Source: Ruminococcus sp. UBA4383
GTDB lineage: Bacteria; Bacillota; Clostridia; Oscillospirales; Ruminococcaceae
DNA length: 16,410 nucleotides
Assembly (NCBI GenBank): GCA_002389995.1
Contig: DGRR01000129.1
Span: 1-16,410 of the forward strand
Direction: 5' to 3'
Shown here: piece after piece, positions 5,967 through 13,346 of the stretch
How the letters are laid out: every line of letters begins with the position of its first letter
Numbering within the stretch: position 1 is the stretch's first letter
The notes under the pieces: generated by a model
The model's input: only the letters and a program-made list of their open reading frames with translations
Told to the model about the DNA's origin: nothing
Databases searched by the model: none
Position numbers and translations under genes: made by a program

Positions 5967-7445
5967 TTATTCTAAGCCAAATTCAAGGCTTTTCAGGTTA
6001 AAATCGCCCTCTCCCGAATACCTTATATAAAGCGGATAAACACCTGTTACGGGTGAAAATTCAAATTCACAGATTTCATCTTTTCCGGAAAGATTTATAT
6101 TTTTTTCTGCAAAGGGAATCTTGTTTATTCCTTTTGAAAGGCTTAATTTTCCGACAGCATTTCCGTTTACTTTAAGTTTTATTCTGTTTATTCCTCTGAA
6201 ACTGAAATATTTGTATCCGATAAGAGTACCGTCAGATATTTCGCTGATAAATCTTTCATCACCGCAGTTTGTTACATTCGGAAAGCTTTCACTGAATATT
6301 TTATTTGAACCGTGAGGCATATGACCGTTTGTTATATTGCAGGCGATAATTGCGGGATATTCTCCCATAGCTTCGAGGGGTCTGCCATTGAGTCCGCATG
6401 AAGTCATTTCCACCTGATTTATGCTTCCGTCAGAGGATATATATATTCTTTCAGCGCAGGCTTGTCTGCTGTAATCGGATTTATGAGTGAGCCTGTGGTA
6501 AAATACATACCACTGACCGTTTATTTCGATGATACTTCCGTGAGTAGTACCTGTCATATTCATTCTTGTATCTTCTGTTACACCGTTTATGCCTATATCG
6601 CCGTTTGAAACAATTGTACCTCCGAATACAAAATCCCTGTCGGGATAATCGCTGACAGCATAGCAGAGTTCATGGTTTTTCTGCGATGAGTATATAAAAT
6701 AATACTTGTCACCGACCTTACGCATTGAACTCGCCTCAAAAAATTCATGACCGTTAAAATCAGCCTCATAAGGTATGATATGTTTTGGTTCTTCCTTTAC
6801 AGTGAGCATATCGTTCTCCAAAACTACCATGCACGCACCGTTTACATTATCGGGAGTGGAAAGTATTTCTTCAGCGGTTTTGTTGTATCTTTCCATGACA
6901 TCTTTTAATTTGTCGGGATTTTCTTTGAGGATATCATTGCTTTCATTCTGATACTGAGTTCCGTAATAAATTCTTATTATTCCGTTGTCATTGAAAGCAC
7001 AGGGGTCAAAACAGACATATTTTTTCATGGGAGTGCCGTCAGGATATTTTACATATCCGAGATACTCATATTTTCCCGCAGGATTGTCGCATACTGCAAC
7101 GCTTATATGTCCCCAGTATCCGCCTACACCGAAATTTCCCGAAAGGCAGTAATATAAATAATATCTTCCGTCATTACCCTTTACTGCATCAGGAGCGTAC
7201 ATATAGGGACGTTCTTCCGAATAGTCGGGGTCCTGTTCTGCTTTATAAATTATTCCCTCGCTTTTCCAGTCGGACAAATCGTCAGTCGGTGCGGAAAAAA
7301 CTTCATAATCCTCCATGCAGAAAGTTTCACCGCCCTCTCTGTCGTGAGAGCCGTATAAATATACCCTGTCTCCGAAAATATGCGGTTCGCCGTCGGGAAT
7401 ATATGCATCGAGAGGGAGAAAAGGATTGAAAGCTTGTTTTTTCAT
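5967..7445 (-). CDS. Glycoside hydrolase family 43 (beta-xylosidase/alpha-L-arabinofuranosidase type)
   Basis: The 492-residue enzyme has a five-bladed beta-propeller GH43 domain (about 8-350) and a C-terminal beta-rich domain (about 385-492) resembling a CBM6-type module. Likely catalytic residues are D18 in IPDGEP (base), D147 in CFDPCAF (pKa modulator) and E217 in FFEASS (acid). APDAVKG (84-90), THGSII (301-306) and FYHR (315-318) are further family motifs. There is no signal peptide, so it should act inside the cell on imported arabinose- or xylose-containing oligosaccharides. ATG 7445 is chosen because AAAGGTGA lies just upstream. The longer in-frame start at 7505 falls on the -35 box and is rejected. 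No transporter or regulator is adjacent, so the gene is isolated and the exact substrate is unknown. Confidence 0.88.
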   Translation of the reverse strand: MKKQAFNPFLPLDAYIPDGEPHIFGDRVYLYGSHDREGGETFCMEDYEVFSAPTDDLSDWKSEGIIYKAEQDPDYSEERPYMYAPDAVKGNDGRYYLYYCLSGNFGVGGYWGHISVAVCDNPAGKYEYLGYVKYPDGTPMKKYVCFDPCAFNDNGIIRIYYGTQYQNESNDILKENPDKLKDVMERYNKTAEEILSTPDNVNGACMVVLENDMLTVKEEPKHIIPYEADFNGHEFFEASSMRKVGDKYYFIYSSQKNHELCYAVSDYPDRDFVFGGTIVSNGDIGINGVTEDTRMNMTGTTHGSIIEINGQWYVFYHRLTHKSDYSRQACAERIYISSDGSINQVEMTSCGLNGRPLEAMGEYPAIIACNITNGHMPHGSNKIFSESFPNVTNCGDERFISEISDGTLIGYKYFSFRGINRIKLKVNGNAVGKLSLSKGINKIPFAEKNINLSGKDEICEFEFSPVTGVYPLYIRYSGEGDFNLKSLEFGLE

Positions 7446-7476
7446 AAAGTTCACCTTTTTCTTTAAATTTTTTGCA

Positions 7477-7505
7477 ATTATAACATATCTGCAATATTTT
7501 TTCAA
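7477..7505 (-). promoter_or_regulatory. Sigma-A-type promoter of the GH43 gene
   Basis: Minus-strand TTGAAA (7505-7500), a 17-nt spacer and TATAAT (7482-7477) give a start near 7470 and a leader of about 25 nt. This promoter rules out translation from the upstream ATG at 7505. No catabolite-repression (cre) match was recognised. Confidence 0.72.
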
Positions 7506-7509
7506 GTCA

Positions 7510-7526
7510 ATTCTTGCTGAAAGAAT
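7510..7526. promoter_or_regulatory. Inverted repeat upstream of the GH43 -35 box
   Basis: ATTCTT (7510-7515) and AAGAAT (7521-7526) form a perfect 6-bp dyad with a 5-nt centre, placed five bases upstream of the GH43 -35 element. It could be a regulator site or a weak hairpin after the ACT gene. It lacks a U-tract on the minus strand. Confidence 0.3.
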
Positions 7527-7553
7527 ATTATTAATTGCTTGAAAAATAAAATT

Positions 7554-7919
7554 TCACAAAACTGTATATCCTGCATCGGAAAGAACTTTCATTGCCCTGT
7601 CAAAATTTTCCGCTTTTACAAGAATATAGTCAGTATTGTAAGTGGAAACTGCAAATATTCCGATTTTATTTTCTGCGAGAACTGCGGAAATCCCTGAAAG
7701 AATCCCTATAAGCGAAAAATCAAGCATTTCCTCTATACGGAATCCTTTCCAGCCGTCATCACGCTTTACAGTATTTTCGGGAGTATCTTCTGTTCTGCAT
7801 ACCAGTGAAATTTCCTCATCTGTTTTTCCGATGAAAAAGAAATCCTTTTTCAAATCAATATCTGCAACGTTTCCAAGTCTGCATACAGTCAAATCATATT
7901 GCAATTTTTTAAGTTTCAT
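7554..7919 (-). CDS. ACT-domain protein (ACT_7/CASTOR-like small regulator)
   Basis: The 121-residue soluble protein resembles small stand-alone ACT proteins of clostridia. An N-terminal strand region (LKKLQYDLTVCRL) is followed by EISLVC, and the second half (about 55-120) has the ACT alternation of strands and helices, with DFSLIGILSGISAVLAENKIGIFAVSTYNTDYILVK as its core split over two lines of strand-helix-strand. ACT domains bind amino acids or other small ligands, so this is likely a sensor or regulatory subunit; the ligand is unknown. GGAGGATTATTCT precedes ATG 7919, a well-placed site. It lies 64 bp after the glmM stop with a strong hairpin between, so it may be expressed by partial read-through from glmM. 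Confidence 0.7.
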   Translation of the reverse strand: MKLKKLQYDLTVCRLGNVADIDLKKDFFFIGKTDEEISLVCRTEDTPENTVKRDDGWKGFRIEEMLDFSLIGILSGISAVLAENKIGIFAVSTYNTDYILVKAENFDRAMKVLSDAGYTVL

Positions 7920-7939
7920 AGAATAATCCTCCGCTGTTC

Positions 7940-7978
7940 AAATATCTCCCCTGCTTTCATCAAACAGGGGAGATATTT
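7940..7978. terminator. Strong hairpin between glmM and the ACT gene
   Basis: AAATATCTCCCCTG (7940-7953) pairs perfectly with CAGGGGAGATATTT (7965-7978) around an 11-nt loop. The long T-tract (7976-7982) is on the plus strand, although both neighbouring genes run on the minus strand, where only TTTG follows the stem. As a glmM terminator it should therefore be leaky, or it may act as an attenuator or mRNA stabiliser. Confidence 0.65.
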
Positions 7979-7983
7979 TTTTA

Positions 7984-9369
7984 TTATAAAGCGTGACCGT
8001 TTGCCTTTATTACAGCTATAACCTTTTCAACATTTTTACGGCATACTTCTTCACTTTCAGCCTCAACCATTACACGCACAAGCGGTTCAGTACCGCTTTC
8101 TCTTACGAGTATACGTCCTGTATCACCGAGTTCTTCCGCAACGCTTTTAACGACAGCCTGAACATCAGGGTCATTCTGAGCGGCAGTCTTGTCTTTTACT
8201 CTTACATTTTCGAGAACCTGCGGATATACGACAAAAGGTGCAGCGAGTTCACTGAGTTTTTTCTTTCTTGACATGATAACCTGCATTATTTTAAGGCTTG
8301 TAAGTATTCCGTCACCTGTCGAAGCATATTTCGAGAAAATTATATGTCCTGACTGTTCACCGCCTATACAGCAGTTATGTTCCTTCATGTATTCATAGAC
8401 ATACTTGTCACCGACAGCAGTTTTAGCATAATCTATGCCTATTTCATCGAAAGCCTTGAAAAGTCCGAAATTTGACATTACGGTTGCAACTACCGTATTA
8501 TTTACAAGGTCGCCTTTTTCTTTCATATATCTGCCGTAAATATATAAAATATGGTCGCCCGATATGAGATTTCCCTTTTCATCAACACAAAGGCATCTGT
8601 CCGCATCTCCGTCATATGCAAAACCAACATCAAGACCGTTTTCAACTACATATTTCTGCAATACCTCTATATGTGTAGAACCTGCATTTTTATTTATATT
8701 TGTACCGTCAGGCTCTGCATTTATGACATGAGTTTCAGCACCGAGGGCATCAAAAACAGATTTTGCAATATTCCATGCCGCACCGTTAGCGCAGTCAAGA
8801 CCGATTTTTTTGCCTCTGAACGAATACATTCCCAGAGAAATAAGGTATCCTATATATCTGTTTCTGCCTGCAACGTAGTCAACGGATTTTCCTATTTTAT
8901 CGCCTGTTGCGAATGGAATCTCCTCCCATTTTTTACCGAATGCTACGAGATTTCCGTCAAGATAGGCTTCAACAAGATTTATAACCTCGTCCTCCATTTT
9001 TTCACCGTCACCGTTTATCAGTTTAAGACCGTTGTCGTAATATGGGTTATGGCTTGCGGAAATCATGATAGCGCAGTCAAAGCTGTCCATTCTTGCGACA
9101 TATGCTACTGAGGGGGTTGTTGTTACATGGAGAAGATGTGCATTTGCACCTGATGCGGTAATTCCTCCGACAAGTGAATATTCAAACATATAGCTTGAAA
9201 GTCTTGTATCTTTTCCTATTACGATTCTTGCGGGGGAATCATCGCCTTTTTGTTTTTTAATTTCGTTGTAGTACCAGCCGAGAAAACGTCCTACTTTAAA
9301 GGCATGGTCTGCTGTAAGGTTTTCGTTTGCTGTACCTCTGAATCCGTCTGTACCAAAATATTTTCCCAT
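7984..9369 (-). CDS. glmM: Phosphoglucosamine mutase GlmM
   Basis: GlmM converts glucosamine-6-phosphate to glucosamine-1-phosphate, the second step toward UDP-GlcNAc for peptidoglycan, in the cytoplasm. The 461-residue protein has all four family signatures. These are YFGTDGFRG at the N-terminus, the catalytic loop SASHNP (104-109, with S106 as the phosphoserine), the metal loop DGDADR (about 254-259), and the sugar and phosphate loops GEQSGH (about 339-344) and RESGTEPLVRVM (about 422-433). Length matches the family (about 450). AAGGAG lies nine bases upstream of ATG 9369. A strong promoter precedes it, so it heads its own transcript, with the ACT gene possibly behind. glmS and cdaA, frequent neighbours elsewhere, are not in the window. 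Confidence 0.96.
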   Translation of the reverse strand: MGKYFGTDGFRGTANENLTADHAFKVGRFLGWYYNEIKKQKGDDSPARIVIGKDTRLSSYMFEYSLVGGITASGANAHLLHVTTTPSVAYVARMDSFDCAIMISASHNPYYDNGLKLINGDGEKMEDEVINLVEAYLDGNLVAFGKKWEEIPFATGDKIGKSVDYVAGRNRYIGYLISLGMYSFRGKKIGLDCANGAAWNIAKSVFDALGAETHVINAEPDGTNINKNAGSTHIEVLQKYVVENGLDVGFAYDGDADRCLCVDEKGNLISGDHILYIYGRYMKEKGDLVNNTVVATVMSNFGLFKAFDEIGIDYAKTAVGDKYVYEYMKEHNCCIGGEQSGHIIFSKYASTGDGILTSLKIMQVIMSRKKKLSELAAPFVVYPQVLENVRVKDKTAAQNDPDVQAVVKSVAEELGDTGRILVRESGTEPLVRVMVEAESEEVCRKNVEKVIAVIKANGHAL

Positions 9370-9414
9370 AATATAAAACTCCTTAAAAATACATTATTGT
9401 TTCAATCCACACTA

Positions 9415-9457
9415 TGGCGATATTCTGTCATTCAAAAGCCAAAGTGACATTATGCCA
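9415..9457. promoter_or_regulatory. Imperfect dyad in the long glmM leader
   Basis: TGGC...GTCA (9415-9430) and TGAC...GCCA (9445-9457) are split inverted half-sites: TGGC and GTCA on one side mirror TGAC and GCCA on the other, with unequal inner spacing. It lies inside the roughly 134-nt glmM leader, about 45 nt from the start codon, and could fold in RNA or bind a protein. It does not match a riboswitch class I recognise. Confidence 0.3.
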
Positions 9458-9509
9458 ATCATTCGCATATTTTTAATATTGAATACTGAATTAAATCATC
9501 AGCAATACA

Positions 9510-9538
9510 ATTATAACATTTTTTCCTCAATCCGTCAA
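9510..9538 (-). promoter_or_regulatory. Sigma-A-type promoter of glmM
   Basis: Minus-strand TTGACG (9538-9533), a 17-nt spacer and TATAAT (9515-9510) predict a start near 9503 and a long leader of about 134 nt. Apart from this promoter, the dyad at 9415-9457 and the terminator at 9662-9691, the 320-bp gap between glmM and the TPR gene shows only AT-rich sequence. Confidence 0.75.
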
Positions 9539-9661
9539 TACAACATCAAAAATAAAAATAAAAACTCTCAAAATTTATTTGTCTTTTTATGAATATCAGA
9601 CTAATTGAGGCAAACCTGCTCCTAAAATAAATTTTATTTCATTTTTTAATCATAAACAAAT

Positions 9662-9691
9662 AAAAACAGGAGCGTTAAAGCTCCTGTTTTT
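9662..9691 (-). terminator. Rho-independent terminator of the scaffold-TPR operon
   Basis: AAAAACAGGAGC (9662-9673) pairs perfectly with GCTCCTGTTTTT (9680-9691) around GTTAAA. Read on the minus strand, the stem ends in TTTTTATTTG, a good U-tract, right after the TPR gene's stop codon. Confidence 0.9.
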
Positions 9692-10770
9692 TATTCTTCG
9701 GGGTTATTGTTTACAGTCTGTTTAATGTTTGGTTTTTCCTGCGGTTTAGGTCTGAGCATTGCAGATTTCGGGTCATATTTAAGGATTAACTCCTTCACTT
9801 TGTCGTCAAGTGTAAGGTTATATGTTATTTTGAGAGCCTGCAAAGCGTTTGGTATATCGTTTTCTGTTATATAGTGAGATGCAAGCTGTGCGGCTATTGA
9901 AATAACGTCCTTGTCAGGGCCGAATTCAATGTCATGTTTTTTCATTGTATCTATTATCTGCTGCTGAGTGGGCGGAACAATAGGTTTGCCCATAAGGTCT
10001 GCGAGGTGTTTCATTTCAAGTGGGATTGACGGGTCAGGTGCAAACATGGCGGCAGCCGTATAGAATATTGCTGCGTCCTCATATTCCTGAGAATCAGTGA
10101 GGGCATAGCCTACATTTGCGTAACATCTGCCTATTGCAATGGGTGAAGATGCAACTTTAAGGGTATCTCTTGTTATCTGCAAAAGCTGTTTTTTATTCTT
10201 TATAATCTTGTATATTTCGGCAAGTTCAAATTTGGGACCGCAGTCAACGGGATTATATTCTATTGCCTTTTCGAGGACAGGCACCGCATCAATTGTTGAG
10301 CCTGTCTCTATGAGAATATATGCGTAAGTTGTGAGATATGTCGCAAAGTCAAAAGGCGCTCTGTTGAGGACTTTTTCAGGCTTGTAAAGGAAATGATAGA
10401 GATTGTCCTCAAACGGATTTCTCAGAGATACGAACACTGAATTTTCGCCCTCTGCAAAATCGACTGTTATTTTTTTATAAAGGCGTTCTGCGAGAGACTT
10501 TGCTTCAATGATTTCCTTTTTGTTGATATGTTCAACGATTTTGTTATATACTTCGTCAAGGCGTTCACCGTCAATATGTGTGAGGCGTTTAAGTTCTTCT
10601 TTCTGTTCTTCGGGCATATTTTCCATTATAAGTTCACCTGCGGCTTTAATGCCGTCAATATTGCCCTCTTTTGCATAGCGGTCGCCCTCGACTCTTAAAA
10701 TGCGGATATTTTCCTCGGAAGAATCGCCGAGTTTACTTCTGAGTTCTTTTAATATATCATTGTATTCCAT
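9691..10770 (-). CDS. TPR-repeat protein, second gene of the scaffold operon
   Basis: This 359-residue soluble, helix-rich protein has no signal peptide or membrane segment. Residues about 138-250 contain TPR-like helix pairs: FATYLTTYAYILIETGSTID followed by AVPVLEKAIEYNPVDC, then KFELAEIYKII, then CYANVGYALTDSQEYEDAAIFYTAAAMFAPDP. A further helical pair lies near 293-330 (AAQLASHYITENDIPNALQALK). The N-terminal 130 residues are charged helices. The C-terminal tail (about 340-359) is Pro/Asn/Gln-rich. TPRs bind peptides of partner proteins. The start codon lies 3 bp after the upstream stop with AAAAGG eight bases ahead, so expression is tied to the disordered protein, an obvious candidate partner. 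No specific family name is recognised. Confidence 0.75.
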   Translation of the reverse strand: MEYNDILKELRSKLGDSSEENIRILRVEGDRYAKEGNIDGIKAAGELIMENMPEEQKEELKRLTHIDGERLDEVYNKIVEHINKKEIIEAKSLAERLYKKITVDFAEGENSVFVSLRNPFEDNLYHFLYKPEKVLNRAPFDFATYLTTYAYILIETGSTIDAVPVLEKAIEYNPVDCGPKFELAEIYKIIKNKKQLLQITRDTLKVASSPIAIGRCYANVGYALTDSQEYEDAAIFYTAAAMFAPDPSIPLEMKHLADLMGKPIVPPTQQQIIDTMKKHDIEFGPDKDVISIAAQLASHYITENDIPNALQALKITYNLTLDDKVKELILKYDPKSAMLRPKPQEKPNIKQTVNNNPEE

Positions 10771-10773
10771 ATT

Positions 10774-12984
10774 TTAACCTTTTCTCTTTTCCATTTCCTT
10801 GCGGAATTTTTCATCAATTTTTCTCTGCTTTTCAAGCTCTTTGAGTTCCTTTTTGGTGAGTGGTCTGTCGGGCTGTGCAGGAGTTTTCGGCTTTGGAGCG
10901 GAAGTGCGTGAAGGTCTTGAATTAAATATTGAAGCACTTGTAAATTCTTCATACTGCGGAAGATTTTTGGCGGCAGCCGCTTTCTTCATCTGTTTTTCCT
11001 TTTCGGAATTATCACCGAGCTGAGAAAGCATATCCTCAATTGAAGTGATAACAGGTGCGGAAGGTTTAAGACCCTGAGTATCTGTAAGGCTCTGGTTAGC
11101 CTTGCCTTTTGATTCGGATATAGCATGGATAAATGCATCTGATGTGGATTTGCTGTGTGGATTTGTGGCAATCTTTGAGATATTTGCGTCCATCATATTG
11201 CCCTTTGCGGCAGCTTCGGCAGCGATTTTCTGACCGGGGGTAAGACCTGCCTTGCCATATTTGCTCGGTGCGGCAGATTTACCGCCGAATTTCGGAGCGG
11301 CTTGCTGAACGGGAACTGTAAACTGCGGCTGCATATTCGGCATCGGCATACCTGTGGGAGGTGCAATAGGTGCAAGTATTGGCTGACCGTTCATGTCATA
11401 TCCTGTTATCTGCATATATGCATATATGGGCTGACCATTCTGGTCATAGCCTGTGGGAACTGTCATAAACTGACCTACTGCGGGCTGCTGATACTGCATG
11501 GGTGCAGGCTGCTGGTACTGCATGGGTGCAGGCTGCTGATACTGGAAAGGCGCAGGCTGTTGATACTGTACAGGTGCAGGCTGTTGTACGGGTGCAGGTG
11601 CAGGCTGCTGTACGGGTGCAGACTGCTGTACTGGTGCAGGTGCAGGCTGCTGTACTGGTGCAGGTGCAGGCTGTTGTACGGGTGCAGGTGCAGGCTGTTG
11701 TATCGGTGCTGATATATCTTCAAAATCAGGTATTGCTATATCATCTGTTTCGTCTTCGGGTTCTTCTTCCTGAACTGCCTGAGAGCCGTAAAACTGAGGA
11801 ACTTCTATTTCATCAAGTTCAGGCGGTGCAATATCTTCGTTTGCAGGAGGTATAACACTGTCAAATGAAGGAATTTCAATGTCTTCAAGTTCAGGCTCGG
11901 TTTCTTCACGGGCAGGCGGAATAATTTCATCGAGAACAGGTGAAAGTTCTTCGGGAGTTATATCATCAAGAACAGGTGCAGACGGTGCAGGTACAGGAGG
12001 CGGAGCGGCTGTTTCCGCAACGGCAGGCATATCGTCCATTTCAAGGGGAGCTTCTTCGGGTTCGGGTTCAGGTTCGGAAGGAATTTCCTGATTCATTCCG
12101 AAGAACTGGTTTGCAAAAATATCCCATGCGTTATTCTGCTGAGTCTGCTGGGGTTCATTTACTGCTGTGAGGTTATCCTCATCAACATCGACAACATTTG
12201 AATCGTTGTCATACATTCCCTGAACGGGTGCAGGTTCGTCCTGCGGAAGCTGTTCAACAGTTTCCTGCGGCTGATTTCCGATAGAAAACATATTCATTAT
12301 ATCATCATTTTCATCGGGCTTGGGTTCTTCCTGAGCGTGGGGGTCAATGGCAAACTGTGCAAGGAAATCGTCCTGAACGTTGTTTGCAGGCTGTTCGGGT
12401 TCGGGAGTGGGTTTGTTGATGGCAAACTGTGCGAGGAAATCGTCATCGCTTTTGGGAGCGGGTTCTTCGGGGACAGGTGCATTTATAGCGAACTGTGCGA
12501 GGTCATCGTCCATTGGAACGCCTGTTCCTGCGATAGTTCTTGCCGGTGCAGGCTGTACGGGAGGTACAGGCCGGGGTTCGGGTTCATATGCAGGAGCCGG
12601 CTCAGGTTCATATACGGGAGTCGGTTCGGGTTCGTATGAAGGCTCAGGTTCGGGAGCTTTTGTCTCGGCAGACGAACCTGTGATTCTTGCGGTAGTATTT
12701 CCGAGCGGAACGATGCCCTCGTCCTCGATACCTGCTTTAATTCTTGCTTTTTCTTCTTTAAGGAGGCGTGCCATTTCCTTTTTATCCGCCTTAATCATTT
12801 CCTTTGCGATTTTTTCCTTACATTTCTCGCAGGTAATTTCTTTAAGGTCGTTCATTCTGCCAATCTGGCGGTATTTTGTATCATTTCCCGATTTGAGGAG
12901 ATTGACACCGCAGCCTGTTTTTTTGCCGTTACTTGTTCCATGTACTTCTTCATTGAATGAAGTACCAATAAGCATTACATCCAT
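10774..12984 (-). CDS. Large disordered Pro/Gln/Glu-rich protein with N-terminal zinc-finger-like module
   Basis: Not a gene I can name. The 736-residue product starts with a compact module: H15, C25, C52 and C55 in the order HGT...TGCG...ITCEKC, which looks like a single zinc site. A basic helix follows to about 85. The rest is low complexity, in blocks: three YEPEP words (117-137), and DD-[FD]-LAQFAI at 159-167, 181-189 and 205-213, with a relative DDIMNMFSI at 227-235. An acidic set E/D-I-x-[IV]-P-x-F follows at 369-374, 393-398 and 415-421. A PAPAPVQQ/PAPMQYQQ array (428-504), two GYDxNGQPI words (512-520, 528-536) and a final charged helix (about 709-736) complete it. ATG 12984 has GGAG upstream; the longer start at 13101 overlaps the -10 box. 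There are no membrane segments. It is likely a cytoplasmic scaffold or regulator working with the TPR protein 3 bp downstream. Confidence 0.65.
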   Translation of the reverse strand: MDVMLIGTSFNEEVHGTSNGKKTGCGVNLLKSGNDTKYRQIGRMNDLKEITCEKCKEKIAKEMIKADKKEMARLLKEEKARIKAGIEDEGIVPLGNTTARITGSSAETKAPEPEPSYEPEPTPVYEPEPAPAYEPEPRPVPPVQPAPARTIAGTGVPMDDDLAQFAINAPVPEEPAPKSDDDFLAQFAINKPTPEPEQPANNVQDDFLAQFAIDPHAQEEPKPDENDDIMNMFSIGNQPQETVEQLPQDEPAPVQGMYDNDSNVVDVDEDNLTAVNEPQQTQQNNAWDIFANQFFGMNQEIPSEPEPEPEEAPLEMDDMPAVAETAAPPPVPAPSAPVLDDITPEELSPVLDEIIPPAREETEPELEDIEIPSFDSVIPPANEDIAPPELDEIEVPQFYGSQAVQEEEPEDETDDIAIPDFEDISAPIQQPAPAPVQQPAPAPVQQPAPAPVQQSAPVQQPAPAPVQQPAPVQYQQPAPFQYQQPAPMQYQQPAPMQYQQPAVGQFMTVPTGYDQNGQPIYAYMQITGYDMNGQPILAPIAPPTGMPMPNMQPQFTVPVQQAAPKFGGKSAAPSKYGKAGLTPGQKIAAEAAAKGNMMDANISKIATNPHSKSTSDAFIHAISESKGKANQSLTDTQGLKPSAPVITSIEDMLSQLGDNSEKEKQMKKAAAAKNLPQYEEFTSASIFNSRPSRTSAPKPKTPAQPDRPLTKKELKELEKQRKIDEKFRKEMEKRKG
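11485..11703 (-). repeat. Tandem coding repeat for the PAPAPVQQ/PAPMQYQQ array
   Basis: About 220 bp of degenerate short tandem units encode residues 428-500 of the disordered protein. On the plus strand the words GGTGCAGGCTG and CTGTACGGGTG recur many times in two flavours, one set encoding PAPAPVQQ and one encoding Q-Y-Q-Q-P-A-P. Such arrays commonly change length by slippage or recombination. Confidence 0.8.
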
Positions 12985-13093
12985 AAAAATTCTCCAAACC
13001 GCAAATAGTGATATATGCGGCTGCCGCTTTACGGCAGCGGTGAGCCGATTTTGGCATCGGTGCATCATAGCAGTACCAGCACCGACATAATAT
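12985..13093 (-). promoter_or_regulatory. Structured 5' leader of the scaffold operon, possible cis-regulator
   Basis: The predicted 109-nt leader is far more GC-rich and self-complementary than its surroundings. Helices in transcript order are: CGGTGC/GCACCG (13084-13079 with 13063-13058), CCGAT/ATCGG (13060-13056 with 13049-13045), CGGCAGC-type 7-bp stem (13038-13032 with 13026-13020, loop of five), and CCGCA/TGCGG (13020-13016 with 13003-12999). The last ends four bases before the GGAG site. The first two share bases 13058-13060 and cannot form together, the arrangement expected of a switch. No known riboswitch class is recognised; the sequence and pairing are seen, the function is inferred. 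Confidence 0.45.
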
Positions 13094-13099
13094 ATATAC

Positions 13100-13128
13100 A
13101 TTATAACTTATGAGACAAAAAAAATCAA
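13100..13128 (-). promoter_or_regulatory. Sigma-A-type promoter of the scaffold-TPR operon
   Basis: Minus-strand TTGATT (13128-13123), a 17-nt spacer and TATAAT (13105-13100) predict a start near 13093. The following 13129-13300 is very AT-rich and contains a small dyad, AATAAC with GTTATT (13184-13200), between the two divergent promoters. Confidence 0.75.
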
Positions 13129-13303
13129 CACTTTCTTAAAAATAAAATAATAAAATTATACCGAAATTAATTTTTTTGGAGAAAATAACAAAATGTTATT
13201 GATATTTTTGTCAAAAACTTCCTATTGATTTTGAAAATAAACAGTGAAAATATTTTGCTGAAATAAAAAAGATGTTAAATTTTCAGAAAATAAGAAAATA
13301 CTC

Positions 13304-13332
13304 TTGCAGTCTGCGGCTTTTTGTTGTATAAT
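13304..13332 (+). promoter_or_regulatory. Sigma-A-type promoter of the glycosyltransferase operon
   Basis: TTGCAG (13304-13309), a 17-nt spacer and TATAAT (13327-13332) predict a start near 13339 and a leader of about 49 nt. It is divergent from the scaffold operon promoter, about 175 bp away. Confidence 0.72.
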
Positions 13333-13346
13333 TATATTGTATCATT

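Noticed and set aside
5948..5978. Hairpin GGCGAATAA with TTATTC...GCC as a GH43 terminator
   Set aside because: It overlaps the stop codon, has a 3-nt bulge and no U-tract on the minus strand, so it is too weak to call.
7446..7505. N-terminal extension of the GH43 protein to ATG 7505
   Set aside because: The extension covers both promoter boxes and lacks a ribosome binding site. ATG 7445 has AAAGGTGA in front and begins the conserved domain.
8551..9111. A 186-codon plus-strand ORF inside glmM
   Set aside because: It is antisense to a highly conserved gene and has a Cys/Tyr/Phe-rich composition typical of shadows.
9399..9410. GTTTCAATCCAC, a word found at the end of many type I CRISPR repeats
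   Set aside because: It occurs once, with no second copy at spacer distance and no cas genes in the window, so it is coincidental.
12380..13090. A 236-codon plus-strand ORF
   Set aside because: It is an antisense shadow of the repetitive disordered-protein gene, rich in Ser/Gly from reversed Pro/Glu codons, with no start signal.
12985..13101. N-terminal extension of the disordered protein to ATG 13101
   Set aside because: That start lies within the -10 box (13100-13105) and the extension would translate the structured leader. ATG 12984 has a good GGAG site.
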